NCBI GenBank assembly: GCA_013538855.1
Contig: JABXJS010000134.1
Location: 1-44,578 of the forward strand
DNA from: Herpetosiphonaceae bacterium
GTDB lineage: Bacteria; Chloroflexota; Chloroflexia; Chloroflexales; Herpetosiphonaceae
Direction of reading: 5' to 3'
Length of the DNA stretch: 44,578 bases
The notes under the pieces were generated by a model, which was given only the letters and a program-made list of their open reading frames with translations, was not told the origin of the DNA and made no database searches. The position numbers were made by a program, and so were the translations under genes. Position 1 is the stretch's first letter; each line of letters opens with the position of its first letter. Shown here one piece after another: positions 7,757 through 16,587 of this stretch.

Positions 7757-8425
7757 CTACTCGGCCTGAAAGCCGACAATCTGATGGGTGCCGTCGCAGA
7801 ATGGCTTGCTGGCCGAGTGGCCGCAGCGACACAAAAAGCCCTTTGTGCCGCTGAACAAGAGCTTGCCGGTGTGGTCGCGCACCTCGAACGGCCCCTCTAG
7901 CTGCAGCGGGCCATTGGGCACGGCGGTGATCGTGAGCGGGCCAGACGCGCTCTGCGGTTGGATGGGCCGCGCGCCAGGGTCAACCTCGCTGGCGCTGAAG
8001 CCAACCTGGCGATGCGCGTTGTCGCAGAATGGCTTGTGCTGCGACTCGCCGCAGCGGCAGAGCGTGGCGCGGGTCTCGCCCGCCACCGCGACTGTCGCGC
8101 CGGTCAGGTGCAGGTCGCCGTGCACCTGCAGCGGGCCATTGTGCCAGACGCTGATCACGTTGACGGCGGGCGCGGCCTCGGCGGCTCCGCCATCCTTGCG
8201 GATGAAGTGCAGCGCGCCAGAAGGGCACTGCGCGACCGTGGCCGCCAGCGCGTCGGCGGCGGCCGCGTCTGGCTTGATCCACGGGCGCTCGTCAGGGTTG
8301 AACGACTGCGGCAGGCTGCGCACGCACTCGGCGGCGTGGATGCAGTGGCGCGGACTGTAGGTTATGTCAATATCTTCGCCTGAGTAGCGCTTGTCCTGCT
8401 TGATCCCTGTGTACTGTTTAGCCAT
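7757..8425 (-). CDS. iron-sulfur protein: Fer4_19 plus two CDGSH domains
   Basis: A 222-residue cytoplasmic protein. The N terminus (residues 15-75) is a divergent mono-cluster ferredoxin domain of the Fer4_19 type (SPRHCIHAAECVRSLPQSFN ... QCPSGAL). Two CDGSH zinc-finger-like [2Fe-2S] domains follow: the first reads CRCGESQHKPFCDNAH and the second CRCGHSASKPFCDGTH. Each provides the 3 Cys:1 His ligand set; the first carries Asn-Ala in place of the canonical Gly-Thr/Ser between Asp and His but keeps all ligands. The tandem arrangement with Fer4_19 is a known bacterial architecture of unknown role, probably electron transfer or redox sensing. The start is chosen at the ATG preceded by AAAGGA; a longer frame to 8473 lacks support. 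The acetyltransferase gene follows in the same operon. Confidence 0.9.
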   Translation of the reverse strand: MAKQYTGIKQDKRYSGEDIDITYSPRHCIHAAECVRSLPQSFNPDERPWIKPDAAAADALAATVAQCPSGALHFIRKDGGAAEAAPAVNVISVWHNGPLQVHGDLHLTGATVAVAGETRATLCRCGESQHKPFCDNAHRQVGFSASEVDPGARPIQPQSASGPLTITAVPNGPLQLEGPFEVRDHTGKLLFSGTKGFLCRCGHSASKPFCDGTHQIVGFQAE

Positions 8426-8817
8426 AGATCGTCCTTTCGGCAGCGGCCTAGCCTCACAGCCAAGCCCCACCACGCGACAGCGGAACTACACAAACTATAC
8501 ACCGCCTTTGCCAAACACGCTTGGGCGCGCTCAGCCTCCTGCGACTCAGCATCAGCCAACGGCCTCAAGCTTGGCTATGCTGCTGACTGCCCGTCACGTA
8601 GACCGCCCGAACACTTGTGTGCGGAGCCAATGGTCAGGCTAGCGGCCTAGCAGCACGCTATGGTTTGAGCAACAGCGCTGCTGATGTGTCGCTGCGGCTC
8701 AGCCGAGTGTCAGCGCTGGTGCGCATTCGAGCGTTCACGGGTGTTGCCCCAGAGCTGCGGGTGCTGAATGGCCCCACAGCTGGAGGGCAGCGCGACGCCG
8801 CGCCACCGTGGCCATAT

Positions 8818-8857
8818 GGCGCACAGTGAGTTGGTCCGACCGCGCGGCGGGGTGGCC
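8818..8857 (+). repeat. 40-bp direct repeat, copy 1
   Basis: Matches 8964-9003 at 36 of 40 positions; core TTGGTCCGACCGCGCGGCGG. Non-coding. Confidence 0.7.
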
Positions 8858-8963
8858 GATCTATTCAGCCAGAGTGACAGCACCACGCTGGCTCCAGCCC
8901 TGCACCACGGGCGCACAACCACGGCGCTTGTTTCTCCCAGCACCTGCCAAACCGCCGCCACAC

Positions 8964-9003
8964 GGCGCACGGTGCGCTGGTCCGACCGCGCGGCGGGGCG
9001 GCC
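8964..9003 (+). repeat. 40-bp direct repeat, copy 2
   Basis: Second copy of the 8818-8857 element, 146 bases away. A shortened version of its core is present near 250 and its first part (GCACGGTGCGCTGG) near 22272. Confidence 0.7.
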
Positions 9004-9121
9004 ACAGGGTACGCAGGGTTGCACAGCGTGCGGATGGCGGGCGGCGGCTTGGCGCAGGGGTCGGTGAGAGCGAAGCGGGCCACCGGGGCGGCGTGGGCGG
9101 CCGACCCGGTGGTGGCGGGGC

Positions 9122-9877
9122 TTACTGCTGTGCGCGCTCCATGACATCGCGCGGGCGGTCGGGGTAGTCGGCACCGACGGCATCGACGCCGAGGGCGATG
9201 ATGTGCTCGTAGTTCTGCTCGGGGCCGCCCCAGGGGCTGATCAGCAGGTCGGCGGCGTGGGCCTGCTCGACCTCCTCGCGGGTGAGCAGCGCCCAGTAGG
9301 GCATCAGCACCTCGGCGTTGACGGACTTGGCCATAACGGTGGGATCGGGCAGGCGCGAGGCATAGAGCACGCCGGTGGCAACATCGGGGGCCAGGGCCTT
9401 GAAGTCGCGCAGGACGATATGGTCGAAGGAGATGACCAGCACCTCCTGGCGCATATCCAGCTCATCGAGCTGCGTGAGCAGCAGGCGCTCGATGTTGGGA
9501 TAGAAGACGGGGCCATTTTTGATCTCGATGACAACGCGGGTGCGGCCACGCGCCCAGCGCAGCACCTCGCGCAAGGTGGGCACGCGGCAGGCGCTGAAGG
9601 ATGGATCGAACCACGAGCCAGCGTCGAGCGCCTGAATCTCGGCGGTGGTGTGCTGGCAGACGAGGCCCGAGCCGCTGGTCGTGCGATCGAGGGTTGGATC
9701 GTGAATGACAATCAGCTCGCCGTCCTTGGAGACATTGATGTCCAGCTCGATCGCATCGGCGCGCAGGGAGAGGCCGCGCTCGAAGGCGACCATCGTGTTC
9801 TCGGGCGCGTAGCCGCCGGCACCGCGGTGGCCGATGACCAGCGGGCCAGAGCGCTTAGTCTGTAAAATCTCTTTCAT
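9122..9877 (-). CDS. ugpQ: glycerophosphodiester phosphodiesterase
   Basis: A 251-residue cytoplasmic GDPD (no signal peptide), which hydrolyses glycerophosphodiesters to sn-glycerol 3-phosphate and an alcohol. The TIM-barrel signatures are present: GHRGAGGYAPENT near residue 17 with the catalytic His, ELDINVSKDGELIVIHDPTLDRTT (metal-binding Glu/Asp and second His), and VVIEIKNG. The C terminus carries the family's GVDAVGADYPDRP motif. Length is normal for the short UgpQ-like type. Its start overlaps the 3' end of the DUF4864 gene by 23 bases, so it is the last gene of the minus-strand operon that begins near 17.4 kb. The symbol is by family resemblance only. Confidence 0.9.
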   Translation of the reverse strand: MKEILQTKRSGPLVIGHRGAGGYAPENTMVAFERGLSLRADAIELDINVSKDGELIVIHDPTLDRTTSGSGLVCQHTTAEIQALDAGSWFDPSFSACRVPTLREVLRWARGRTRVVIEIKNGPVFYPNIERLLLTQLDELDMRQEVLVISFDHIVLRDFKALAPDVATGVLYASRLPDPTVMAKSVNAEVLMPYWALLTREEVEQAHAADLLISPWGGPEQNYEHIIALGVDAVGADYPDRPRDVMERAQQ

Positions 9878-10289
9878 GGGGCGGTGTTCCTTGTAGCACT
9901 GCGTCGGTCAGCCAACAGTGCGAGTAGCGCCCGGCGGGCTGCCGACTAAGAATAAAGACAAACGGAATCCGGTCGCCGTCTGCACTAAGAATAGTAACCG
10001 AAAGGCGCGCGACAAGATTCTGAATAATCAGCGATTCGAAGGTTGCCTGCTGATGGTTGATCAGCGGCGCATAGAGCGGGCTTTTGACCAAGGTGCAGAA
10101 GCGGTCGAGCGGGCCGGTGACAACCTTGTTGGCCGGCGAGGCGAACAGAAAGGCCACCCGAATACCTGTGTCGGGGCGCGGCGAGTTATTATGGCGCAGC
10201 GCCTGGAGCTGGATCGCGATCACATCGCGGGGCGACCATTCGGGGTTTGGCTCGGGCAGAGCGATGTAGTGGTCGATGGGCAATGTCAC
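9855..10289 (-). CDS. DUF4864-like protein
   Basis: A 144-residue protein resembling DUF4864, a small NTF2/SnoaL-like domain. Typical elements are VIAIQLQALRHN, the FASPANK segment, the PLDRFCTLVKSPLYAPLINH region, and a C-terminal strand pattern FVFILSRQPAGRYSHCWLTDAV. No catalytic role is known for the family. It starts with GTG, whose bases overlap the upstream TGA stop (GTGA), indicating translational coupling to the kinase-like gene, and its own end overlaps the GDPD gene. Residues 1-10 (TLPIDHYIALPEP) match relatives in having a short Pro-rich lead-in. Confidence 0.7.
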   Translation of the reverse strand: MTLPIDHYIALPEPNPEWSPRDVIAIQLQALRHNNSPRPDTGIRVAFLFASPANKVVTGPLDRFCTLVKSPLYAPLINHQQATFESLIIQNLVARLSVTILSADGDRIPFVFILSRQPAGRYSHCWLTDAVLQGTPPHERDFTD

Positions 10290-11344
10290 AGGGCGGCTCG
10301 CTGGGTAACGGTATGCGCAGCCTCTATGATGACCGGAACGAGCTGCCCAAAGACAGCAAAGCGCTGGTCGGCGGTCTGGCCGCGATGGAAGCGAATATAG
10401 ATCTGGGCGATGATCACGGCGAGGCGGAAGAGGCCCAGCGCGTGATAGAAGTCGATATGGTCGACGCTGCGGCCGGAGCGCAGGGCATAGCGCTGGACCA
10501 GCTCGGCGCGGGTCATGAAGCGGGCGTCGGTAGGCATCATAGCCATCTGCTGGAAGAGCGGCTCGTCATCGGGCTGGCTCCAGTAGCAGAGGAGCGTGCC
10601 GAGGTCGGAGAGCGGATCGCCGAGCGTGCACATGTCCCAGTCGAAGACGGCGATGAGCTTAGATGGATCGGCGGGGCTAAACATCGTGTTATCGAGCTTG
10701 TAGTCATTGTGGACGAGCGTGCTCGCGCTGTGGGCGGGCTGGTGCTGGCTAAGCCAGGCGTGGACGGCGTCCATGCGCGGGCTATCTTCAATTTTGGCCT
10801 TGTGCCAGCGCTGGTACCAGCCGTCGATCTGGCGCTGGAGAAAGCCCTCGGGGTGGCCGAGGTCGGCGAGGCCGAGGGCGGCGTAGTCGACGGCGTGAAA
10901 GTCGGCGAGCGTATCGACGAGGGCGGTGCTGAGCTGGCGCGGGGCGCTGGGCGTGTCGAACACGTCAGGCAGGCGGCGGCGCACCACGGTGCCCTCGCGG
11001 CGCTCCATGACAAAAAAGGGCGCGCCGATGATGGCTGGATCAGCGCAGAAGACAAAGGCCTGCGGTGCAGGCGGAAAGGCGCGGTGGAGCACCGAGAGCA
11101 CCTTGAACTCGCGGGCCATGTCGTGGGCCGAGGGCGCAAGGGGGCCAAGCGGTGGGCGGCGCAGCACATACTGGTGCGAGCCATAGTCGAGCAGGTAGGT
11201 GAGGTTGGCCGCGCCGCCGCCAAACTGGCGCACCGTCAGCGGGCCAGCAGCGGCGGGGAGCTGCTCGCGCAAGTAGGCGGCGAGGCGCTGCTCATCGAAG
11301 CGCTCATCGCTGCGCACCTCGATCGTATCGCTCAAGTTGCTCAT
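10286..11344 (-). CDS. APH-family kinase, ACAD10/11 N-domain type
   Basis: A 352-residue phosphotransferase of the aminoglycoside-phosphotransferase fold, of the subgroup found as the N-terminal domain of ACAD10/ACAD11. It has the early FGGGAANLTYLL nucleotide-loop strand pair, the Lys-region analogue YVLRRPP, the catalytic-loop LVHNDYKLDNTMF (Asp acting as base) and FDWDMCTLGDPLSDLG (metal-binding Asp). In characterised relatives (ACAD10/11 and LvaA of Pseudomonas) this kinase phosphorylates a 4-hydroxyacyl-CoA, after which the dehydrogenase partner eliminates phosphate. The partner-like dehydrogenase is encoded 4 kb upstream in the same operon. An antibiotic-resistance role is unlikely. The upstream neighbour is the cyclase/ATPase giant (29-base gap). 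Confidence 0.85.
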   Translation of the reverse strand: MSNLSDTIEVRSDERFDEQRLAAYLREQLPAAAGPLTVRQFGGGAANLTYLLDYGSHQYVLRRPPLGPLAPSAHDMAREFKVLSVLHRAFPPAPQAFVFCADPAIIGAPFFVMERREGTVVRRRLPDVFDTPSAPRQLSTALVDTLADFHAVDYAALGLADLGHPEGFLQRQIDGWYQRWHKAKIEDSPRMDAVHAWLSQHQPAHSASTLVHNDYKLDNTMFSPADPSKLIAVFDWDMCTLGDPLSDLGTLLCYWSQPDDEPLFQQMAMMPTDARFMTRAELVQRYALRSGRSVDHIDFYHALGLFRLAVIIAQIYIRFHRGQTADQRFAVFGQLVPVIIEAAHTVTQRAAL

Positions 11345-11373
11345 AGCAAAACATCTCCTTCAAATAACAACGG

Positions 11374-14300
11374 CTAGGGGTTGGCCTGCGCCCATGCGCT
11401 GAGGATCAGCCGATGGGCGGCGACATTTTGGAAGAAGCCTGCGCGCAGCGCCGGATCAGCAATCTGCTCGGCGACCTTGTGCAGCTGCTGATAGGCGCTC
11501 GTGAGCACCGCCGGGCTGCGCTGGTCACCGCTGGCATGCAAAATCTCATAGCAGGTCCAGTGGATGCGGAACGGCTCCTCGGCACCATCGAGCGAGTGCT
11601 GCTGTATCAGCTCCAGAATGGCATTGACATGCTCGACGGCAGGGGCGAGGCGACCCTGAGCGAACTCGAGGCGCGCCATGCCGGCCATGGTCTCGATCAG
11701 CAGCGACCAGTGGTTCATCTGGCGGCGGATGGTGGCGGCAACGGCATAGGCGTCGGCGGCGGCCTGCCAGCGCTCGGTGGCGGTGAAGGTGTGGCCGAGA
11801 TAGGTTTGGGCGTAGGCCTCCATCACGCGGTCGCCGATATCGCGGGCGATGGCGAGGGCGGCCTGGCAGTACTGCTGGGCGGTCTGCTGCTGATTGGTGA
11901 CGTGGTTGAGCAGGCCAAGGTTGATCAGCGTAATACAGACACCCTGGCGGCGACCGGACTCGTAGGACAGCTCCAGGCAGCGCTCGTAGTAGCTCAGGGC
12001 AGAGCTATAGTCGCCGAGGAACCAGTGCGCCAGGCCCAAGTTGTTGAGCGCGCCGGCCTCGCGCCAGATATCGCCGATCTCGTGGAAGACGAGGCGCGAC
12101 TGCTCGAACATCTCGCGGGCGGTGATATAGTCGCCAGCGTGATCGTAGTAGACGCCGAGCTGGAGGTAGACCTCGGCCTCGCCGCGCTGATCGCCAAGCT
12201 CATGATAGATCGTGAGCGCCTGATTGAGCCACTCTAGCTCCTGGGCAGAGTCGCTTGCCGTTTGGCCCTGGCTGCGCAGCCATGTGGAGAGCACCATGTA
12301 CAGTTCGGCCTCATCGTAGCGCAGGCCGTGGCGCTGGGCTAGCTCCAGGCCGACCTGGGCATCGTGCAGTGCGGCGCTAAAATCGGTGAAGTGCTGATTG
12401 ACGCGAGCGCGCAGCAGTCGCGACTTGACCAGGATGAGCGGCGGCAGCTCAATCGTGCGGGCGATGGACTCGAGCACCTGATCGACGAGCATGCGGGTGG
12501 AGGCATAGTTGCCCATGCGCGTGTGACAGTCGGACTCGCGCACGAGGACACGGGCGAGGGCCAGCTGATCCTTGTGCTGCTCGGCGAGCGTGCGAATCGC
12601 AGCCAGATCGCGCTGCTGCGCGTCGCGATCACCGAGCAGGTCGAAGACGGCCTCGCGGGCAAAGAGCAGATCGACACGGCTGGCGACCTCGCTCGGCGGC
12701 GTCAGCTCCAGGGCGCGCGAAAAGTACTGAATAGCCTCGTTATTGGCGTAGCGTGCGGCGGCCTGCCGACCAGCCAGGGCGGCCCAGTGGCGCTCGGCGG
12801 CGGCCTGCTCGGCGAGCCGCGAGTGGTAGACCAGGTCGGAGTAGTGGCCGCTCAGATCGCCGGCGTAGACCTCCTCGATGGACTGGGCGGCGAGGGCGTG
12901 GAGCGCGCGCACGTGCGAGCGCAGCTGCATCGCGTAGGCGGCATCGCGCAGCAGCGCATGCTTGAACAGGTAGCGAATCTCGCTGAGGGCGGCCCAGATG
13001 GCGGCATTCTCGGCGACTTTGACCTTATCGAGCAGCTGCGAGTCATTCTGGAGCATATGCAGCAGCACGCGCAGCGGCCACTCGCGCCCAAGCACAGCGG
13101 CGGTCTGGACAACCTTCTTGACCGAAGCGGAGAGGCGGTCGATACGGGCGACAAGCACATTCTGAATATTGGTGGGCAAGGTCGCGGCAGTGTCGCTGAG
13201 CGAGCGCAGGTCGAAGGGCGCGCTGCTGGTGAGCAGATTTTGCTCGCGGAGGAAGAGCACCAGCTGTTCAACAAAAAACGGGTTGCCCTCGGCGCGCTGA
13301 GCGAGAAACTCGGCCAGCTCGGCGGTGATCGGCCCTTCGAGCAAGTTCGCGGCGACGTGGCTCGTGGCGGCGGGACTAAGCGCCGTGAGCTGGATGTGCG
13401 TCTGGCGCACGCCTGGTGGGAGCAGCTGATCGAGCTGATCGGATGGACGTGCGGTGATCAGGAGCGCAAAGGGCGACAGCTCAACATTGCGCATCAGCTC
13501 GTGGAGCAGCAGGCGTGAGTCTGGATCGAGCCAGTGCGCATCCTCCAGCAAGATGACGAGCGGCTGGCGGCGGCTCTCGGTGCGAATCAGCGTCTTGACA
13601 GCAGCGATGGTGTTGGGCAGACGCAGCGTGGCGTCGATGCGCTCGTAGAGCGAGTTAGGCCAGTAGAGATCGAGCAGCGCGCCGAGGAACGAGCGCGTGC
13701 GGTTTAGCTCCATGTGCAGCTGTGGATCGCTGGTGGTGCTGATCAACTCGTTGAGGATGCGCTCGAAGCTGGCCTTATTCTGCCGCTCGTCGGCGTCGGG
13801 AATCTGCTGAAAGTAATTGCGCAGGAGGTAGCGCCATGGGTTGAGCGACTGGCGCAGCACCTCGTCGGTTTGAGCCAGGAGCCAGCGGCTGCCGGCGGCG
13901 GCGTGCCACTTATACTGATACTCATGCACAAGGCGGCTCTTGCCGAGACCGGCCTCGCCAACGATGACCACAGCCCCGGCGAACTCGCCGCTCTGCAGCG
14001 GCTGCAGGGCAGCCGACATCTGCGCCAGCTCGGCGTCGCGGCTGATGAGGCTGCCGCGATAGAGCGTGCTGAAGGTATCGCGGCGTGCGCCAAGCTCAAA
14101 GACCTCAAGCGACTGCTCAAAGCCCTTGAAGAGCTGCGGGCCGCGTGGCAGCAGCTCGAACTGGTGCTCAATCTGCTGGGCGGTGTGCTCATCGAGCCAG
14201 ACGCTATCCCAAGGGGCGCTGGTCATCATGCGGGCGGCGAGGTTGAGGCCGCGGCCATAGCCGCTGTACTCGCTGCGCTCCAGCGAGCCGATCAGCCCGG

Positions 14301-15285
14301 CGTAGATCCACTGTGAGGTGATGCCAACGCGCAGGCGGGTGGGGGCCTGATCGCTGAGCGCCTCGACGAAGCGCAGCGCGCGGGTCGCGTCGCTCTCGGT
14401 GCTGGTGGGCGCGCCCCAGAGCAGCAGCACCGTGCAGCCCTTATCATCAAAGTTAATTGCGCTGAGATAGCCGCCGTACTGGTTTTGCAGCTCGAACAGC
14501 GTCTGAATGATCTCGCTGAGCAGCTCGACGGTTGAGGCGCGCTTGAGGTTGATCATGACCGTTGTGACATAGCGAAACTCGCCGCGGGTGTTGAGCTGCA
14601 GCACGTCGGAGCCGACGAACGGCTCCAGCAGGGCCTGGTTACTGGCGACTGGCGCAGGGCGTGGCGGCGGCGTGGCGATGGTGTTGACCTGATCGAGGCG
14701 CAGATAGCCCTTCGCGCCAGTGGTGCCGCTGACCGCCGGGCCGAGCTTGGCCGCCACCGAGGGGCTGAGCACAATCGTATTGGGCTGCGCCTGCTCCTGG
14801 GCGCGCACGCAGTCGGTGATCGCCGTGCCGGAGAAGTAGTAGGTGGCGCGCTGCCCGTCGGGGCTGGTGACGATGTGCCACTGGATCTGACCAGCGCCAA
14901 GGCCAATCTTGAGCGCGAAGTGCATGGAGCCGACCGGTGTAGTTTGGTGGGCCAGCGGCGCAAACTTGGCCTGCATCATCTGGGCAGCGCTCACGGCGTG
15001 CAGCCAGACATCGGCGCTGGCGAGCGGAAAGATAGCGGTGAAGGCATCGCCGCTAAAGCGTGTGATCTGGCCGCCCCAGGTGGCGATTGCCTCAACCAGC
15101 GGCGTAAAGATCGTCTCCATCAGGCTGGCCAGCGTCTCGGTCTCCCAGACACCATGCTGAAGCAGCTGCTCGGTCATGGCGGTGAAGCCCGAAAGATCAA
15201 CAAACAGGCTCGCGGCCTGGAACGCGCCGTGGTGCTCGCCAGCTGCGATCTGCTTGATGATCAGCTCTGGAACAAGGTACTGCAT
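11374..15285 (-). CDS. soluble-adenylyl-cyclase-like protein: two cyclase domains, AAA ATPase, TPR
   Basis: A 1303-residue multidomain protein. Residues 20-180 form a class III nucleotide cyclase domain with metal-binding Asp30 in LFVDLSGFT and a second Asp in RFSGDAFTAIFP. A second, divergent cyclase domain (about 240-400) lacks the first Asp (VMINLKRAS) but keeps SEYSGYGRGLNLAARM. An AAA/STAND ATPase follows, with Walker A GEAGLGKSR near 443-451 and Walker B VILLEDAHWLD near 577-587. The last 450 residues are TPR repeats (for example AGALNNLGLAHWFLGDYSSAL). This is the layout of mammalian soluble adenylyl cyclase. Whether it makes cAMP is unproven. The start is the ATG at 15285, with AAAGG upstream; upstream in-frame codons are less likely. 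It sits between an acyl-CoA dehydrogenase and the kinase that would partner it. Confidence 0.9.
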   Translation of the reverse strand: MQYLVPELIIKQIAAGEHHGAFQAASLFVDLSGFTAMTEQLLQHGVWETETLASLMETIFTPLVEAIATWGGQITRFSGDAFTAIFPLASADVWLHAVSAAQMMQAKFAPLAHQTTPVGSMHFALKIGLGAGQIQWHIVTSPDGQRATYYFSGTAITDCVRAQEQAQPNTIVLSPSVAAKLGPAVSGTTGAKGYLRLDQVNTIATPPPRPAPVASNQALLEPFVGSDVLQLNTRGEFRYVTTVMINLKRASTVELLSEIIQTLFELQNQYGGYLSAINFDDKGCTVLLLWGAPTSTESDATRALRFVEALSDQAPTRLRVGITSQWIYAGLIGSLERSEYSGYGRGLNLAARMMTSAPWDSVWLDEHTAQQIEHQFELLPRGPQLFKGFEQSLEVFELGARRDTFSTLYRGSLISRDAELAQMSAALQPLQSGEFAGAVVIVGEAGLGKSRLVHEYQYKWHAAAGSRWLLAQTDEVLRQSLNPWRYLLRNYFQQIPDADERQNKASFERILNELISTTSDPQLHMELNRTRSFLGALLDLYWPNSLYERIDATLRLPNTIAAVKTLIRTESRRQPLVILLEDAHWLDPDSRLLLHELMRNVELSPFALLITARPSDQLDQLLPPGVRQTHIQLTALSPAATSHVAANLLEGPITAELAEFLAQRAEGNPFFVEQLVLFLREQNLLTSSAPFDLRSLSDTAATLPTNIQNVLVARIDRLSASVKKVVQTAAVLGREWPLRVLLHMLQNDSQLLDKVKVAENAAIWAALSEIRYLFKHALLRDAAYAMQLRSHVRALHALAAQSIEEVYAGDLSGHYSDLVYHSRLAEQAAAERHWAALAGRQAAARYANNEAIQYFSRALELTPPSEVASRVDLLFAREAVFDLLGDRDAQQRDLAAIRTLAEQHKDQLALARVLVRESDCHTRMGNYASTRMLVDQVLESIARTIELPPLILVKSRLLRARVNQHFTDFSAALHDAQVGLELAQRHGLRYDEAELYMVLSTWLRSQGQTASDSAQELEWLNQALTIYHELGDQRGEAEVYLQLGVYYDHAGDYITAREMFEQSRLVFHEIGDIWREAGALNNLGLAHWFLGDYSSALSYYERCLELSYESGRRQGVCITLINLGLLNHVTNQQQTAQQYCQAALAIARDIGDRVMEAYAQTYLGHTFTATERWQAAADAYAVAATIRRQMNHWSLLIETMAGMARLEFAQGRLAPAVEHVNAILELIQQHSLDGAEEPFRIHWTCYEILHASGDQRSPAVLTSAYQQLHKVAEQIADPALRAGFFQNVAAHRLILSAWAQANP

Positions 15286-15342
15286 AGTCGGGCCTTTGAT
15301 CATGTGGCGAGCGGTGCGGCGGCGGCGCAAGCGGCACCGCAG

Positions 15343-16563
15343 CTACCACTCGATCTGTTTGCCATTGACGTAGTTTTTGAGAATAGCGCGCGAGACCACC
15401 ATCTTGTGGACCTCATCGGGGCCGTCGTAGATGCGGGCGGCGCGGCCCTGCCGCCACATAAAGGCCAGCGGGGTGTCGTCGGACACGCCGAGGCCGCCGT
15501 GGACCTGAATGGCGCGGTCGAGCACCTGCATGAGCATGTTGGCGACGGCGAACTTAATCAGCGAGATGTCGATGCGGGCGGCGCGCATGCCGAGCTGGTC
15601 GATGCGCCAGGCGGCGTGAAGCGTCATCAGGCGCGCGGCCTGAATCTCAGCAGCGCTCTCGGCGATCCAGTTCTGGACGGTCTGCTTCTCGGCGAGCGGG
15701 CCGCCAAAGGCCTGGCGCTCCATGCTGTAGCGGCAGAGCAGGTCGAAGCCGCGCTGCGCCTGGCCCAGCCAGCGCATGCAGTGGTGGATGCGGCCAGGGC
15801 CAAGCCGCGTCTGGGCGATGGCAAAGCCGCTGCCTGGCGCGCCGAGCGTGTAGCTCAGCGGCACGCGCACATCGTTGTAGCGAATCTCCCAGTGGCCGCC
15901 GCCGGTGGTGTGGCCCATAACCGAGATGGGGCGCACCAGCTCCACGCCGGGCGTGTCGGCGGGCACGATGATCTGCGAGTAGCGCTGGTGCGCTGGTGCG
16001 TCTGGCTCGGTCTCGGCCATGACGATGCCGAAGGCCGCGCCGTTGGCGTTGGTGCTGTACCACTTATGGCCGTTGATCACCCAGTGGTCGCCATCGCGCA
16101 CCGCCTTGGTCTGGAGGTGCGTGGGATCGGCACCGCTAACCTCTGGCTCGGTCATGCTAAAGAACGAGCGCACATCGCCGCGCTGGAGCGGCCAGAAAAA
16201 GCGCTCTTTTTGCTCGTCGGTGCCAAAGTGCCACAGAATCTCGGCGTTGCCGCTGTCAGGCGCATTGGAGCCGAAGATGCGCGGCGCGAAAAACGAGCGC
16301 CCGATCAACTCATTGAGCAGGCCATACTCCATCACGCCCAAGCCCATGCCGCCAGCCTCGGCGGGCAGGTGTCCGGCCCACAGGCCAAGCTCCTTGACCT
16401 GGGCCTGTAGCTCGCGAATCTCCGGCAGGTCCTCGGCGCAGGCGGGGTAGTGCTCCTCATCGTAGCGAAACCAGTCGGCCTCACGCGGATAGATGCGCTG
16501 CTCCAGCAGGTCGTGGATCTGCGTGCGCATGGCGGCGATGTGGGGCGGTATCGAAAACTCCAT
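15343..16563 (-). CDS. acyl-CoA dehydrogenase, ACAD10/11-like
   Basis: A 406-residue FAD-dependent acyl-CoA dehydrogenase of full length. Visible signatures are FFSMTEPEVSGADP (substrate/FAD binding), WVINGHKWYSTNA (FAD strand), the RLGPGRIHHCMRWLGQAQR helix, QVHGGLGVSDDTPL and the C-terminal IYDGPDEVHKMVVSR. In this last motif Asp stands where many short-chain enzymes have the base Glu (YEG); the GPDEVH form is the ACAD10/11 type. Together with the APH-family kinase in the same operon it suggests 4-hydroxyacyl-CoA breakdown rather than ordinary beta-oxidation. It is 58 bases upstream of the cyclase/ATPase gene and 25 bases downstream of the tail-anchored protein gene. Confidence 0.9.
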   Translation of the reverse strand: MEFSIPPHIAAMRTQIHDLLEQRIYPREADWFRYDEEHYPACAEDLPEIRELQAQVKELGLWAGHLPAEAGGMGLGVMEYGLLNELIGRSFFAPRIFGSNAPDSGNAEILWHFGTDEQKERFFWPLQRGDVRSFFSMTEPEVSGADPTHLQTKAVRDGDHWVINGHKWYSTNANGAAFGIVMAETEPDAPAHQRYSQIIVPADTPGVELVRPISVMGHTTGGGHWEIRYNDVRVPLSYTLGAPGSGFAIAQTRLGPGRIHHCMRWLGQAQRGFDLLCRYSMERQAFGGPLAEKQTVQNWIAESAAEIQAARLMTLHAAWRIDQLGMRAARIDISLIKFAVANMLMQVLDRAIQVHGGLGVSDDTPLAFMWRQGRAARIYDGPDEVHKMVVSRAILKNYVNGKQIEW

Positions 16564-16587
16564 TGTTTTTCTCCCTTGCGGCTGGGG

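Larger units (their letters stand above)
8426..9121. other. gene-free 700-base gap with dispersed repeats
   Basis: No frame with protein-like composition is seen. The GC-rich part contains two 40-bp copies of one repeat (8818-8857 and 8964-9003) and motifs also seen in other gaps of the window, such as ACAACCACGG. The promoter of the CDGSH operon must lie in its left part, but I see no strong match. Confidence 0.5.

Noticed and set aside
10286-11344. Antibiotic-resistance phosphotransferase
   Set aside because: The protein belongs to the ACAD10/11-linked branch and shares an operon with an acyl-CoA dehydrogenase; resistance is not supported.
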